Assembly: GCF_025998815.1 (NCBI RefSeq)
Contig: NZ_AP026678.1
Span: 248,001 to 312,000, forward strand
Direction: 5' to 3'
DNA from: Ignavibacterium sp.
Lineage (GTDB): Bacteria; Bacteroidota; Ignavibacteria; Ignavibacteriales; Ignavibacteriaceae
Length of the DNA: 64,000 nucleotides
Position 1 is the stretch's first letter. Every line of letters starts with the position of its first letter. Positions 1 to 8,379 of the stretch are shown here, one piece after another. Both the position numbers and the translations under genes were made by a program. A model generated the notes under the pieces. That model was not told where the DNA came from. It saw nothing but the letters and a program-made list of their open reading frames with translations, and did not search any database.

Positions 1-1
1 A

Positions 2-2191
2 AAAGTATTGGTTGAAGGTGAAAATCCATTTCTACTCGGTACAAGCAAATACATTGAAACAGACACAACTGAAACTGCATCAATTAAATGGTCTCCGGAT
101 ATTCCCGAAACAGGAGAATACACAGTTTATATTTCATATCAATCATTTGAAGATAGTAATGATGAAACAATTTATATCGTTTCTCACGCTGGTGGTAAAA
201 CTGAATTCAGAATTAATCAGAAGATTGGTGGCGGAACGTGGATTCATCTTGGAAAATTTTTATTCAGAAAAGGAAAAGATAAAAATCAGTTTGTGATGTT
301 ATCCAACAAAGCAAATTCTTCAGGAAAAATTGTTTCAGGTGATGCTGTTCGTTTTGGTGGAGGAATTGGAATTGTTGAAAGAGAAGGTCAGATTAGCAAG
401 CGGGCAAAATTTATTGAAGGTTCCAGATATTGGCTTCAATTCGCCGGAATGCCTGACACACTTGTGTATAACTTGAATAAAAGTGCAGATGATTATAAAG
501 ATGATTATCAGTCGAGAGCTGAGTATGGAAATTATCTTTTCGGAAAACCTTATGGACCAAACAGAAAACGGGATGAAAAAGGATTGGGAATTCCTATTGA
601 TGTTTCTCTTGCTTTTCATACAGATGCAGGTATAACAAGAAATGATACTGTAATCGGTACTCTAATGATTTATAGTACTCCGGGTTTGGACTCGCTTGAT
701 GTTTTTCCTGATGGTGTTTCCAGACTTGCGAATCGCGATTTAGCAGATATTGTTCAGACTCAAATTGTTGAAGATTTAAAAACTCTTTATGATTCTGCCT
801 GGACAAGAAGACAACTTATGGATGCAATGTATAGCGAAGCTGCCAGACCAAATTTTCCCTCGATGCTACTTGAATTGCTTTCGCATCAGAATTTTCTTGA
901 TATGAAATTTCATCTTGATCCAAGATTTAAATTTGATGCTTCAAGAGCTATTTATAAAGGCATTCTGAAATTTCTGGCTTATCAATATAACTATGAATAT
1001 GTAGTTCAGCCATTACCTGTTACTCATTTTGCTGCTGAGTTGATTGAAAATAAAGTAAAACTTAGCTGGCAACCAAAAGAAGATCCGCTTGAACCAACTG
1101 CTGTTCCTGAAAAGTATATAGTCTATACAAGAATAGATGACGGTGGATTTGATAACGGAAGATTAATTGACAGCACTTCAGTTATCATTGAGAATTTGGA
1201 AGCCGGCAAAATTTATTCATTCAAAGTAACTGCATTAAATAAAGGCGGTGAAAGTTTTCCATCAGAAATTTTATCAGTTGGAATTTCAAAAAAGAATCCT
1301 CAACCGGTTTTAATTGTTAATGGATTTGACAGAGTATCACCACCGGCTTCGATTGAATCTCCAGAGTTTATGGGCTTCTTTAACATTATTGATGAAGGTG
1401 TTCCGTATATGTATGATTTTGGCTACACAGGTGTTCAGTTTAATTTCGATCCTGATTCAAAGTGGGAGACAGATGATAATCCCGGACACGGTGCAAGTGC
1501 ATCTGATCACGAAACAAAAATCATAGCAGGTAACACTTTTGATTTCTCGTATACTCACGGAAAAGCTTTGCTAAATAACGGATTTTCATTCTGCAGTGTT
1601 AGTGATGAAAGTGTTTGGGATGGAAAATTATCATTAACTAAATATCCGTTTGTTGATTTTATTCTCGGAGAAGAAAAGAAAACATTACCACCCAAATTAA
1701 ACAGTCCTAAAGGAATAGATTATCAAACTATACTGGATGCGCTGAAAGAAAAAATGAGAACTTATATTCAGCTTGGTGGAAAGGTGTTTATGAGCGGTTC
1801 ATATATCGGAAGTGACCTATACACTGATGCAGATAGCGTTGGTATTAAGTTTGCCAATGAAGTACTCAGAATAAAATTAAAAACCGGTTTTGCTTCAAGA
1901 AGGGGTGAAGTTTATTCGGTAAATGAAAAATTCCTGAACAAAAATTCTTTAGTAAAATTCAATACAGAGTATAATGAGAAAATTTATAAAGTAGAAGCAC
2001 CCGATGAAATTGGTCCGATAAACGGTAGTGAAATTCTTTTAAGATACACTGAAAATGAATTCAGTGCAGCGGTTGGTTTTAACGAAGGCAGGGGTGTTGT
2101 TGTGTTCGGCTTTCCATTTGAAACCATTTTGGATGAAACAAAAAGAAATGAAGTAATGAAAGCAGTATTGGATTACCTTGAAGTTAAATAA
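2..2191 (+). CDS. Secreted amidase-like protein with golvesin-type and fibronectin III domains (5' partial)
   Basis: The frame is open to the left edge, so the start lies outside the window; the TTG at 8 is not a convincing start. The first ~110 residues look like a golvesin/xanthan-lyase-type beta domain. Residues ~130-330 resemble the second half of a zinc N-acetylmuramoyl-L-alanine amidase (Amidase_3): SLAFHTDAG matches the zinc-binding HxD/N segment and PSMLLELLSHQNFLDM matches the segment holding the catalytic Glu. The first zinc ligands would be upstream of the window. A fibronectin III domain (~335-425) and a ~300-residue C-terminal region follow. The probable role is peptidoglycan cleavage outside the inner membrane, fitting the neighbouring murQ, nagB and epimerase genes. 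Amidase activity is inferred from remote similarity. Confidence 0.6.
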   Translation, partial: KVLVEGENPFLLGTSKYIETDTTETASIKWSPDIPETGEYTVYISYQSFEDSNDETIYIVSHAGGKTEFRINQKIGGGTWIHLGKFLFRKGKDKNQFVMLSNKANSSGKIVSGDAVRFGGGIGIVEREGQISKRAKFIEGSRYWLQFAGMPDTLVYNLNKSADDYKDDYQSRAEYGNYLFGKPYGPNRKRDEKGLGIPIDVSLAFHTDAGITRNDTVIGTLMIYSTPGLDSLDVFPDGVSRLANRDLADIVQTQIVEDLKTLYDSAWTRRQLMDAMYSEAARPNFPSMLLELLSHQNFLDMKFHLDPRFKFDASRAIYKGILKFLAYQYNYEYVVQPLPVTHFAAELIENKVKLSWQPKEDPLEPTAVPEKYIVYTRIDDGGFDNGRLIDSTSVIIENLEAGKIYSFKVTALNKGGESFPSEILSVGISKKNPQPVLIVNGFDRVSPPASIESPEFMGFFNIIDEGVPYMYDFGYTGVQFNFDPDSKWETDDNPGHGASASDHETKIIAGNTFDFSYTHGKALLNNGFSFCSVSDESVWDGKLSLTKYPFVDFILGEEKKTLPPKLNSPKGIDYQTILDALKEKMRTYIQLGGKVFMSGSYIGSDLYTDADSVGIKFANEVLRIKLKTGFASRRGEVYSVNEKFLNKNSLVKFNTEYNEKIYKVEAPDEIGPINGSEILLRYTENEFSAAVGFNEGRGVVVFGFPFETILDETKRNEVMKAVLDYLEVK

Positions 2192-2202
2192 TTCATAAAT
2201 AA

Positions 2203-2409
2203 TCAAATCTTCATTTTATTTATTTAAGAAGCGATCGGGCACATACTCTTTTATTGAAAACGGGAGATAACGAAAAACTTGTAAAGGTTTATCCTAAAAT
2301 TGGTTTTTGGTGGGGAGTACTTGATTTCTTCTGTGGTGGTTTGCCCTGGTTTGTAGATGCTTACACTGGTGCTTGGAATCATTTTGATGATATTCAGGCA
2401 GGATTCTGA
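2203..2409 (+). pseudogene. Remnant of a PEGA-type lipoprotein C-terminus
   Basis: A frame opens after TAA at 2200 and ends with TGA at 2407-2409, but has no ATG, GTG or well-placed start. The readable part (LVKVYPKIGFWWGVLDFF, then GLPWFVDAYTGAW) resembles the hydrophobic C-terminal tail of PEGA-domain lipoproteins common in Bacteroidota, where a W/F-rich stretch is followed by D-x-x-TGxxW. It looks like the 3' end of a gene whose front has been deleted. The family assignment is from memory of the motif and is tentative. Confidence 0.4.
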
Positions 2410-2423
2410 TTTTTAACAAAAAT

Positions 2424-2475
2424 GATGTCACACTTTGCCAATCCTTTAGTTTAAGCAGAGTGTGACATCTTTTTT
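2424..2475. terminator. Bidirectional hairpin terminator
   Basis: GATGTCACACT (2424-2434) is perfectly complementary to AGTGTGACATC (2459-2469), with a 24-nt loop and a T run (2470-2475) on the plus strand. On the minus strand it lies just after the stop of the epimerase gene, so it can serve both converging units. Confidence 0.75.
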
Positions 2476-3601
2476 AATTTTTCAGTCCTATTCCAGGATA
2501 GTCATTCAAAGTAATTTTGCCGTCAATTACTTTCACGCCTTCAAACGGATCATTTTTAATTAAGAGATTTCCATCAAGGTCCGCCCAATCAACTTCAGGA
2601 GATAGTTGTGCTGCTGCAGAAATTGCGCAGGATGTTTCTGTCATGCAACCAAGCATTACTTTCATTCCAAGTGAACGTGCAAGTGTTATCATTTTATAAG
2701 CTTCACGCATTCCTGTGCACTTCATTAATTTTATTACAACACCTGAATAAACATCTTTCATTTTGATTAAATCAGGAATTCTTTGAATTGATTCATCACC
2801 CAGAACAGGTATTGGTGATCTTTCGGTTATCCAGGCATTTTCATCAATCATTTCTTTAGGCATCGGTTGCTCGATATACAATACATTTTGCTCGCTTAGC
2901 CATTGAATCATTTCCAGCGCGTAGTTTTTATCTTTCCAACCCTGATTAGCATCTGCCGTTAATGGTTTATCAGTAACTGATCGAATAGTCTCAATCATCT
3001 CACGATCATTTTCACGACCAAGTTTCACTTTCAAAATTTTAAACTCATCGGCTTCTTTAACTTTCTGTCTGACAACTTCAGGAGTATCAATCCCAATTGT
3101 AAAAGTTGTGTATGGTGTTTTTGTTTTATCGAATCCCCAGATTTTATACCATGGTTTGCCGATTAACTTTCCAACCAAATCGTGTAAAGCGATATCAACT
3201 GAAGCTTTTGCTGCTGTGTTCTTCTCATCAATTGAGTCAATATACTCTAGTATTTTTTCTATTTCGAAAGGATCATCAAATTGCTCAAGATTAACTTTCG
3301 ATAAAAACTTTGTTGCAGTTTCCTGTGATTCACCAAGATATGGAGGCATTGAAGCTTCGCCGTATCCCTTGACGCCATCGTATTCAATTTCGGTTAACAT
3401 TACAGGAGTTGTAGTTCTTGAATTTACTGCAACTGTAAATACATGTTTTAGTTCAAGTGTGTATGGTTTGAATGAGAATTTCATTTTTGTGCCTTTGCTA
3501 TTTATAAAGTTTGTGGCAAAAGATTTTGAACTTAAACCGCTTATTGATGCTGCGGTAAGCAGGGAAGTTGTCTTTAAGAAATCTCTTCTGTTCTGTTTCA
3601 T
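2474..3601 (-). CDS. Dipeptide epimerase (L-Ala-D/L-Glu type) with a Tat signal
   Basis: Enolase-superfamily enzyme of 375 residues. After the exported N-terminus, the muconate-lactonizing fold shows the KVKLG lysine motif (KxK), metal-ligand motifs DANQGW, EQPMP and GDES, and the second catalytic lysine motif KLMKCTG, the pattern of L-Ala-D/L-Glu epimerases that process murein peptides. The N-terminus has twin arginines (RRDFLK) and a hydrophobic stretch ending SKSFA, so export by Tat is predicted, whereas the E. coli enzyme is cytosolic. It sits 40 bp after nagB on the same strand and probably shares its transcript. MenC (o-succinylbenzoate synthase) belongs to the same superfamily and is missing from the men operon here, but the KLMKCTG/DLDG motifs favour the epimerase. 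Confidence 0.8.
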   Translation of the reverse strand: MKQNRRDFLKTTSLLTAASISGLSSKSFATNFINSKGTKMKFSFKPYTLELKHVFTVAVNSRTTTPVMLTEIEYDGVKGYGEASMPPYLGESQETATKFLSKVNLEQFDDPFEIEKILEYIDSIDEKNTAAKASVDIALHDLVGKLIGKPWYKIWGFDKTKTPYTTFTIGIDTPEVVRQKVKEADEFKILKVKLGRENDREMIETIRSVTDKPLTADANQGWKDKNYALEMIQWLSEQNVLYIEQPMPKEMIDENAWITERSPIPVLGDESIQRIPDLIKMKDVYSGVVIKLMKCTGMREAYKMITLARSLGMKVMLGCMTETSCAISAAAQLSPEVDWADLDGNLLIKNDPFEGVKVIDGKITLNDYPGIGLKN

Positions 3602-3641
3602 ATTTTACTCTTTTGTTTGAGCAATTGAATTAAAATATACT

Positions 3642-6005
3642 CTAATAATTCTCCGTAAGTTTTCTTAATTCCATCGAATGAGTATAGAATTCACTTAAAG
3701 TTAATTCTTTAAGATAAACCATTCCGTATGCTGCTCTCACTCTCGGATGCTCATGCTTTATAAAGAAATCTTTGCCAAGACATTTTTTTATTGTTTCATA
3801 TTGTTCAACCTGTATTCTCTGAGCCAGTCGTGAGAAAGGCCCATCATATTCCCAGCTTGGAAAACTTGCATCTCTTTGTGAGCCGTAACTATTCAAAAAT
3901 GTGTTTTCCATAATTGCCATAGAGTTCAGACTTACCGGAATATAAACATTTGCTTCAGCAGGATGGAAACGATACCAAACATTTCTGTAGCCCCAGACTT
4001 TTATATCACTTCTTCCGGTTTGCTGTTCGTAAAGTTTAAGTGCTTCGGATGTTGCCTGCAAAACTTTGTAGTGTGTGTCGGGTCCGCTTCCTTCAGGATC
4101 TAATGCAACAGTTACAATTGTTGGATTAATTTGTTTTAGCAATTCAAGTATTGGCAGAACGTCGCGATTCATTTCAGGATTTTCAGTAAAGATATCTCCT
4201 TGGTAAAATCCTAATCGCATATGTGTTACAGAACTTGTATTGAATCCGAAAAATGCCCAGACTATTTCTTCCTCAAATTCTCTCATCATTCCTTTTAATT
4301 TCTGAACATGTGGAATATCTTTCTTTCCGGGATACTGAGTTTTGAAATAATTAATCAGTTCATCAACACGATCTTCAAGATAGTTTATGTTATCTTCCTC
4401 ATAAATCTCTATCATATTTCTAAGTAGTCTTCTTGAAACAGCTTCTTTACGAACTGTTCTGCTGTGCGCTGCTAATCCATCAAGATACAAGTGAATATCT
4501 TTGTCTTTTCCTTCTCTGAATTCAGGATCGAAGTATCTTTCTTTAAATCTTTCTCTGAACTCATTGTTGTGGAGAAATATTTTGAGGTCTTCAAGCAAAC
4601 CAAGCATATATGAATTTGTTACTGCAGTAAATCCACTTGTCATAGTTACAAAATGGTGTTTATTACTCGGGTCTCTTACAAGATGATTTATGTAAGGAAG
4701 ATAGCCAAGTGGAATATCATCGTGATGAGGACCAGTGTGAAGAATAACCTGATTTGATACAGGGGCCATTCCACGCGCAAGTCTTTCGATTATAGAATTA
4801 TAAATTTCCTGACCAATTTGTTTTGGAGTTTTTCCGGTTTTACTTAAAACAAGTTTGGTAAGATTATCTGAGTTGTAATCTTCCTTTGTTAATTCGAGCA
4901 AGGATTTCTTTTTGTCCACAACAAGATTTATTACAGCTCTTTCAACAGAAACCTGAGAAATCGGGTCTTCCTTTGCTACATCAAAATATCTTCGCTCAAT
5001 TAATCTGAAAGCTGCTCCGTTTGTAAGATAAAATCTTGCATTCTTTAATCTCTGAAGAACTGTTGCCGGATATTTATTTGTTCTTTCATTCTGAATTGAG
5101 TCCCGGACTATGTTTGCTTTTGCTTCACCGGCAGCAATAATAATGGCAGTTGCTTCCGGGTTATATGTAATTGTCTCAAGTCCTATTGTTATAACGAGGC
5201 GCTTCTTTGCAACTTCAATTCCGCCTAAATCTGTTGCTGCTGCTGCTTGTGTCTCATAATTAGTTGGAATCAATCTGGTAGTAGAATAGTGATCACTTCC
5301 CATTACATTAAATCCAATATGACCATCAGGACCAATTCCTCCAAGGAAGAATCCAATTCCACCCATCTCACGAATTTTCTTTTCGTAATCGGTACAGAAC
5401 TGATCAACAATTTCAATGGTTTGTTTCTGCAGTCTTTCGAGAGTTGTACTAGCCCATCTTGTTCGCAATGATAAATCTACAACCTGATCAGGGAAAATTT
5501 CGTCAAGTGTTAAATTATTTGGCGTAGGAATTTCATTGATATTCATGAAAAGAGCTTTGTTTCTGTCAAGTCCCCAATTACTGAAATAAAATTTCTGAAT
5601 GTAATAGTAAAAGCTGTTATGCTGATTAGTATCAATCGGATAGAATTCATCAATCTGAACAAATCTGAAACTTGATATGTCAGGTTTGTTTCCAGGATCG
5701 AGGTCAACTTTTTTTAATTCGTTAACAACATTTTCTTTATCCCAGTTTTTAAGAAAATGAGCTACCCATTTTATAAAATGCTCAGGAGTTTTTCCGGTTG
5801 GTAAAGAAATGACTCCACCAGGATTTTCCTGCATCCACTCAATAAATCGAAGCGCTGTCATTTTACCCAGTTCAGGAAAGTTTGGAACCTGAATAACAGG
5901 AATTTTTTCTGTTGGTTTATAGATTAGTTCACGACCAGATTGATCGAGATAGTATTGTTCTACTTTTGAAAGCATGGCAGTGATATTTCTTTTTTTGTGA
6001 GACAT
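3642..6005 (-). CDS. nagB: Glucosamine-6-phosphate deaminase fused to a PIG-L/LmbE-like domain
   Basis: A 787-residue two-domain protein. The N-terminal half is NagB-like (GlcN6P to Fru6P plus ammonia): sugar-phosphate loop LPTGKTPE, catalytic DEFYP, and GGIGPDGHIGFN with the conserved Asp/His. The C-terminal half (from ~415) is PIG-L/LmbE-like, with GPHHDDIPLG in place of the usual PHPDD zinc motif. Bacteroides NagB proteins are known with this fusion, but at about 660 residues they are shorter. The divergent neighbour is murQ, whose product feeds into GlcNAc6P; a PIG-L-type deacetylase activity on that intermediate would link the two halves, which is inference. ATG start at 6005; the gene is cytosolic, with no signal peptide. 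Confidence 0.85.
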   Translation of the reverse strand: MSHKKRNITAMLSKVEQYYLDQSGRELIYKPTEKIPVIQVPNFPELGKMTALRFIEWMQENPGGVISLPTGKTPEHFIKWVAHFLKNWDKENVVNELKKVDLDPGNKPDISSFRFVQIDEFYPIDTNQHNSFYYYIQKFYFSNWGLDRNKALFMNINEIPTPNNLTLDEIFPDQVVDLSLRTRWASTTLERLQKQTIEIVDQFCTDYEKKIREMGGIGFFLGGIGPDGHIGFNVMGSDHYSTTRLIPTNYETQAAAATDLGGIEVAKKRLVITIGLETITYNPEATAIIIAAGEAKANIVRDSIQNERTNKYPATVLQRLKNARFYLTNGAAFRLIERRYFDVAKEDPISQVSVERAVINLVVDKKKSLLELTKEDYNSDNLTKLVLSKTGKTPKQIGQEIYNSIIERLARGMAPVSNQVILHTGPHHDDIPLGYLPYINHLVRDPSNKHHFVTMTSGFTAVTNSYMLGLLEDLKIFLHNNEFRERFKERYFDPEFREGKDKDIHLYLDGLAAHSRTVRKEAVSRRLLRNMIEIYEEDNINYLEDRVDELINYFKTQYPGKKDIPHVQKLKGMMREFEEEIVWAFFGFNTSSVTHMRLGFYQGDIFTENPEMNRDVLPILELLKQINPTIVTVALDPEGSGPDTHYKVLQATSEALKLYEQQTGRSDIKVWGYRNVWYRFHPAEANVYIPVSLNSMAIMENTFLNSYGSQRDASFPSWEYDGPFSRLAQRIQVEQYETIKKCLGKDFFIKHEHPRVRAAYGMVYLKELTLSEFYTHSMELRKLTENY

Positions 6006-6148
6006 TAATTTCTTTTTAAGCTATCCAAATATAACCAAGCTTATTTATGATTGAAAAAATTGAGTGAGAAGTGTCAAAAAAGGCAATATTAAATAGCTTA
6101 ATCTTTATATTTGTTGTGAAATTTAATTTCAATTTCCTGGGATAAAGA

Positions 6149-7090
6149 ATGTCATCTGAATCAAAAAAAATTTTTGAAGAGATAAGTAAACTCACCACTG
6201 AGCAGAGAAACCCACGCTCAATGAATATAGACAAGTTACCTACTCTTGAGATTCTGAAAATTATTAATGAAGAAGATAAGCTTGTTCCACTCGCTGTTGA
6301 AAAAGAAATTCCTTATATAGCTGAGGCAGTTGAAATTGTTGTTCACGCTATCAAAAACGGTGGAAGATTACTTTACTTTGGTGCCGGAACCAGTGGTCGT
6401 TTAGGAGTTGTAGATGCTTCTGAATGTCCGCCAACTTTCGGAACTCCTTATGGATTAATTGAAGGTTACATTGCCGGAGGAAAGGAAGCAATGTTCCGTG
6501 CGCAGGAAGGTGCTGAGGATTATGAAGAAAACGGAGCTAAAGATGTAGTTGCTGCCGGAGTAACTTCAAAAGATGTTGTTTGCGGAATTGCTGCAAGCAG
6601 AAGAACTCCTTATGTAGTTGGAGCAGTAAAAAAAGCGAAAGAGCTTGGAGCTAAAACTTTATTTGTTACAACAAATCCGCGAGAGCATTTCAACATAAAA
6701 GAAGTTGATGTTGCAATTTGTCCTTATGTTGGTCCGGAAGTAATTATGGGTTCTACCAGAATGAAAAGCGGCACTGCACAAAAACTTGTATTGAATATGA
6801 TTACTACAACTGCAATGGTTCGATTAGGTAAGACTTATGAAAATATGATGATTGACCTACAGATGACTAACAAGAAATTAATTGAACGGGCAAAGAGAAT
6901 TGTTATGACAATTACTGGTGTTAGTTATGAAGAAGCAACAAAATATCTTGAGTTAGCAAATTATCATGTTAAAAGTGCACTTGTTATGATTAAAGCAAAA
7001 GTAGATTTTCCAGAAGCACAGAAGCTACTTAAAGAGGCAGATGGATTTGTTCGTAAAGCAATCGAGTTAAAATTAGGAAAAGAGATTTAA
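6149..7090 (+). CDS. murQ: N-acetylmuramic acid 6-phosphate etherase
   Basis: MurQ removes the lactyl ether from MurNAc-6-phosphate to give GlcNAc-6-phosphate during cell-wall recycling. At 313 residues it has family length. It has an SIS fold with the family signature FGAGTSGRLGVVDASECPPTFG near residue 75 and the second conserved block VIMGSTRMKSGTAQK. It is divergent from nagB with a 143-bp promoter region between them. The ATG at 6149 follows a GGGATAAAGA stretch that is only a weak ribosome site. Confidence 0.95.
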   Translation: MSSESKKIFEEISKLTTEQRNPRSMNIDKLPTLEILKIINEEDKLVPLAVEKEIPYIAEAVEIVVHAIKNGGRLLYFGAGTSGRLGVVDASECPPTFGTPYGLIEGYIAGGKEAMFRAQEGAEDYEENGAKDVVAAGVTSKDVVCGIAASRRTPYVVGAVKKAKELGAKTLFVTTNPREHFNIKEVDVAICPYVGPEVIMGSTRMKSGTAQKLVLNMITTTAMVRLGKTYENMMIDLQMTNKKLIERAKRIVMTITGVSYEEATKYLELANYHVKSALVMIKAKVDFPEAQKLLKEADGFVRKAIELKLGKEI

Positions 7091-7238
7091 ATATTCTTTT
7101 GATAATTATTCTACTTCCATCTGAATATATAGATTCGCATAATTCAAAAATTATTTGAAAAGCATTTGAAGAAATATTATTTTCGAACCAGAATTGTTAA
7201 CTAATTAACTACACTAAACATATCACAATAATCGAATC

Positions 7239-7267
7239 GGTATAATAATCATTTAGTGTTGCTAAAA
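7239..7267 (+). repeat. Left terminal inverted repeat of the IS
   Basis: Starts GGTATAATAATCATTTAGTG and continues through TTGCTAAAA. It ends a few bases before the stop codon of the transposase at 7270. Confidence 0.6.
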
Positions 7268-7269
7268 AG

Positions 7270-8202
7270 TTATTTAGGTTTTAAGAAAAAGTACCATTTA
7301 AAATAATTTATTTTGTTCTTATTAGATAAACCGCGATGTAAGCGGTAATGTTCTTTGACACGACTGAAATAGCCTTCTAATGCATTAGTAGAACGAGCTA
7401 TCTTTGGATCATCTATGTAATGGAAAAGATTGGGTAAAGCTTTAACAACTAAACTTCTTGCTCTGATAAGATCACTAAAAACCCAACCGCGATTTGTAGA
7501 GTTTTCGATTCCGTTTCCAAATCTGTTTTCCCAAGCATAAAATCCTTTTATAAATCTCAGAGAATCTTGTTTTGTTCTAACCTCTGTTAGATTAAGTAAA
7601 AGTTCTCTAAGATGTTTTGCATCCGTTCGTTTAGGATTTCTTCTACACCAACTTAATCCTTGTCTTTGAACGTGGACTATGCATCTTTGTAGTTTGATCT
7701 CTGGCCAACAATCAGATAGTTGTCTTGTTTGTACTGTATTTCCATCTGTTGTGGCACTCTCTGGATTTAATCCTGCATCTGATAGCTTATTGTAAAACTT
7801 GAAAAGATCTGCTTTAGATTCTCTTACATTGACCTCTGCATAAATCAGTTTATGTGTTTCTGAATCCATTGCCGCATATATACCTCTTGGCCGTTTTAGA
7901 AAAGTTCCATCAAGAATTATATGCTTTACTTTAGATAAATCCATTTTACTTTGCCCTGGAACTTTGCTAAGCCAATATTGGATTACTCTTCTTACAGTAG
8001 ATTGACTAACTCTTTTAAGTGATGACAATTCTCTTATACTGTAACCTTCTGTTATCCAGAGTTTGAACCAACTAAACCTTCGTTCTTCTAAAGGCTTAGA
8101 TGATTTCCAAAGAAAAGATTTCTTGCAGCTTAAACACAAGTATCTTTGTTTATTCTGATTGGTCTTTCCATTAAGTTTTACTTTGGAAGAAAAACAATAC
8201 AA
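7270..8202 (-). CDS. IS256-family (IS1249-like) transposase, probable frameshift at the start
   Basis: DDE transposase of the MULE/IS256 group. The motifs visible are HIILDGTFL (first Asp), SATTDGNTV (second Asp), QRCIVHVQRQG, and near the C-terminus STNALEGYFSRVKEHYRLHRGL with the conserved Asn-x-Leu-Glu. An N-terminal zinc ribbon (CLYC ... CLSC) needs residues upstream of the TTG at 8202, yet that frame has no ATG. An ATG at 8219 in another frame is followed by a run of eight A (8216-8209); nine A would put it in frame with the zinc ribbon. So the true start is probably 8219, with slippage at the A run or a one-base defect. It lies between the terminal repeats of the element. Confidence 0.8.
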   Translation of the reverse strand: MYCFSSKVKLNGKTNQNKQRYLCLSCKKSFLWKSSKPLEERRFSWFKLWITEGYSIRELSSLKRVSQSTVRRVIQYWLSKVPGQSKMDLSKVKHIILDGTFLKRPRGIYAAMDSETHKLIYAEVNVRESKADLFKFYNKLSDAGLNPESATTDGNTVQTRQLSDCWPEIKLQRCIVHVQRQGLSWCRRNPKRTDAKHLRELLLNLTEVRTKQDSLRFIKGFYAWENRFGNGIENSTNRGWVFSDLIRARSLVVKALPNLFHYIDDPKIARSTNALEGYFSRVKEHYRLHRGLSNKNKINYFKWYFFLKPK

Positions 8203-8282
8203 ACAATGTTTTTTTTCATTAGAATCTCATTTGTTTTGACTTTACTTCCTCTAAATATATATCAAAGAACTATTTACAGCTA

Positions 8283-8311
8283 TTTCAGCCACACTTTTTG
8301 ACTATTATGCC
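8283..8311 (-). repeat. Right terminal inverted repeat of the IS
   Basis: Read on the minus strand from 8311 inward: GGCATAATAGTCAAAAAGTG then TGGCTGAAA, mirroring the left end. The signal-peptide frame of the next gene opens six bases beyond it, after a TAA at 8314-8316. Confidence 0.6.
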
Positions 8312-8379
8312 CGTAACGACTTTATACAATTCTTCCCGTTCTTGTATTCCTTTTAATTTCTCAGACCTTTGCACAACTT

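Larger units (their letters stand above)
7239..8311. mobile_element. IS256-family (IS1249-like) insertion sequence
   Basis: A ~1.07-kb element with one transposase gene on the minus strand. Imperfect terminal inverted repeats are readable: left GGTATAATAATCATTTAGTG from 7239 and, on the other strand, GGCATAATAGTCAAAAAGTG reading inward from 8311. Both continue into GTGT(T/G)GCT(A/G)AA, about 22 matches in 29. The GG tips fit IS256-family ends. No target duplication was found at the edges. The right end abuts the beheaded gene at 8317-9966. Confidence 0.7.

Noticed and set aside
7231-8319. Target-site duplication of the IS
   Set aside because: The flanks ATCGAATC (left) and CGTAACGA (right) do not match at any reasonable boundary.
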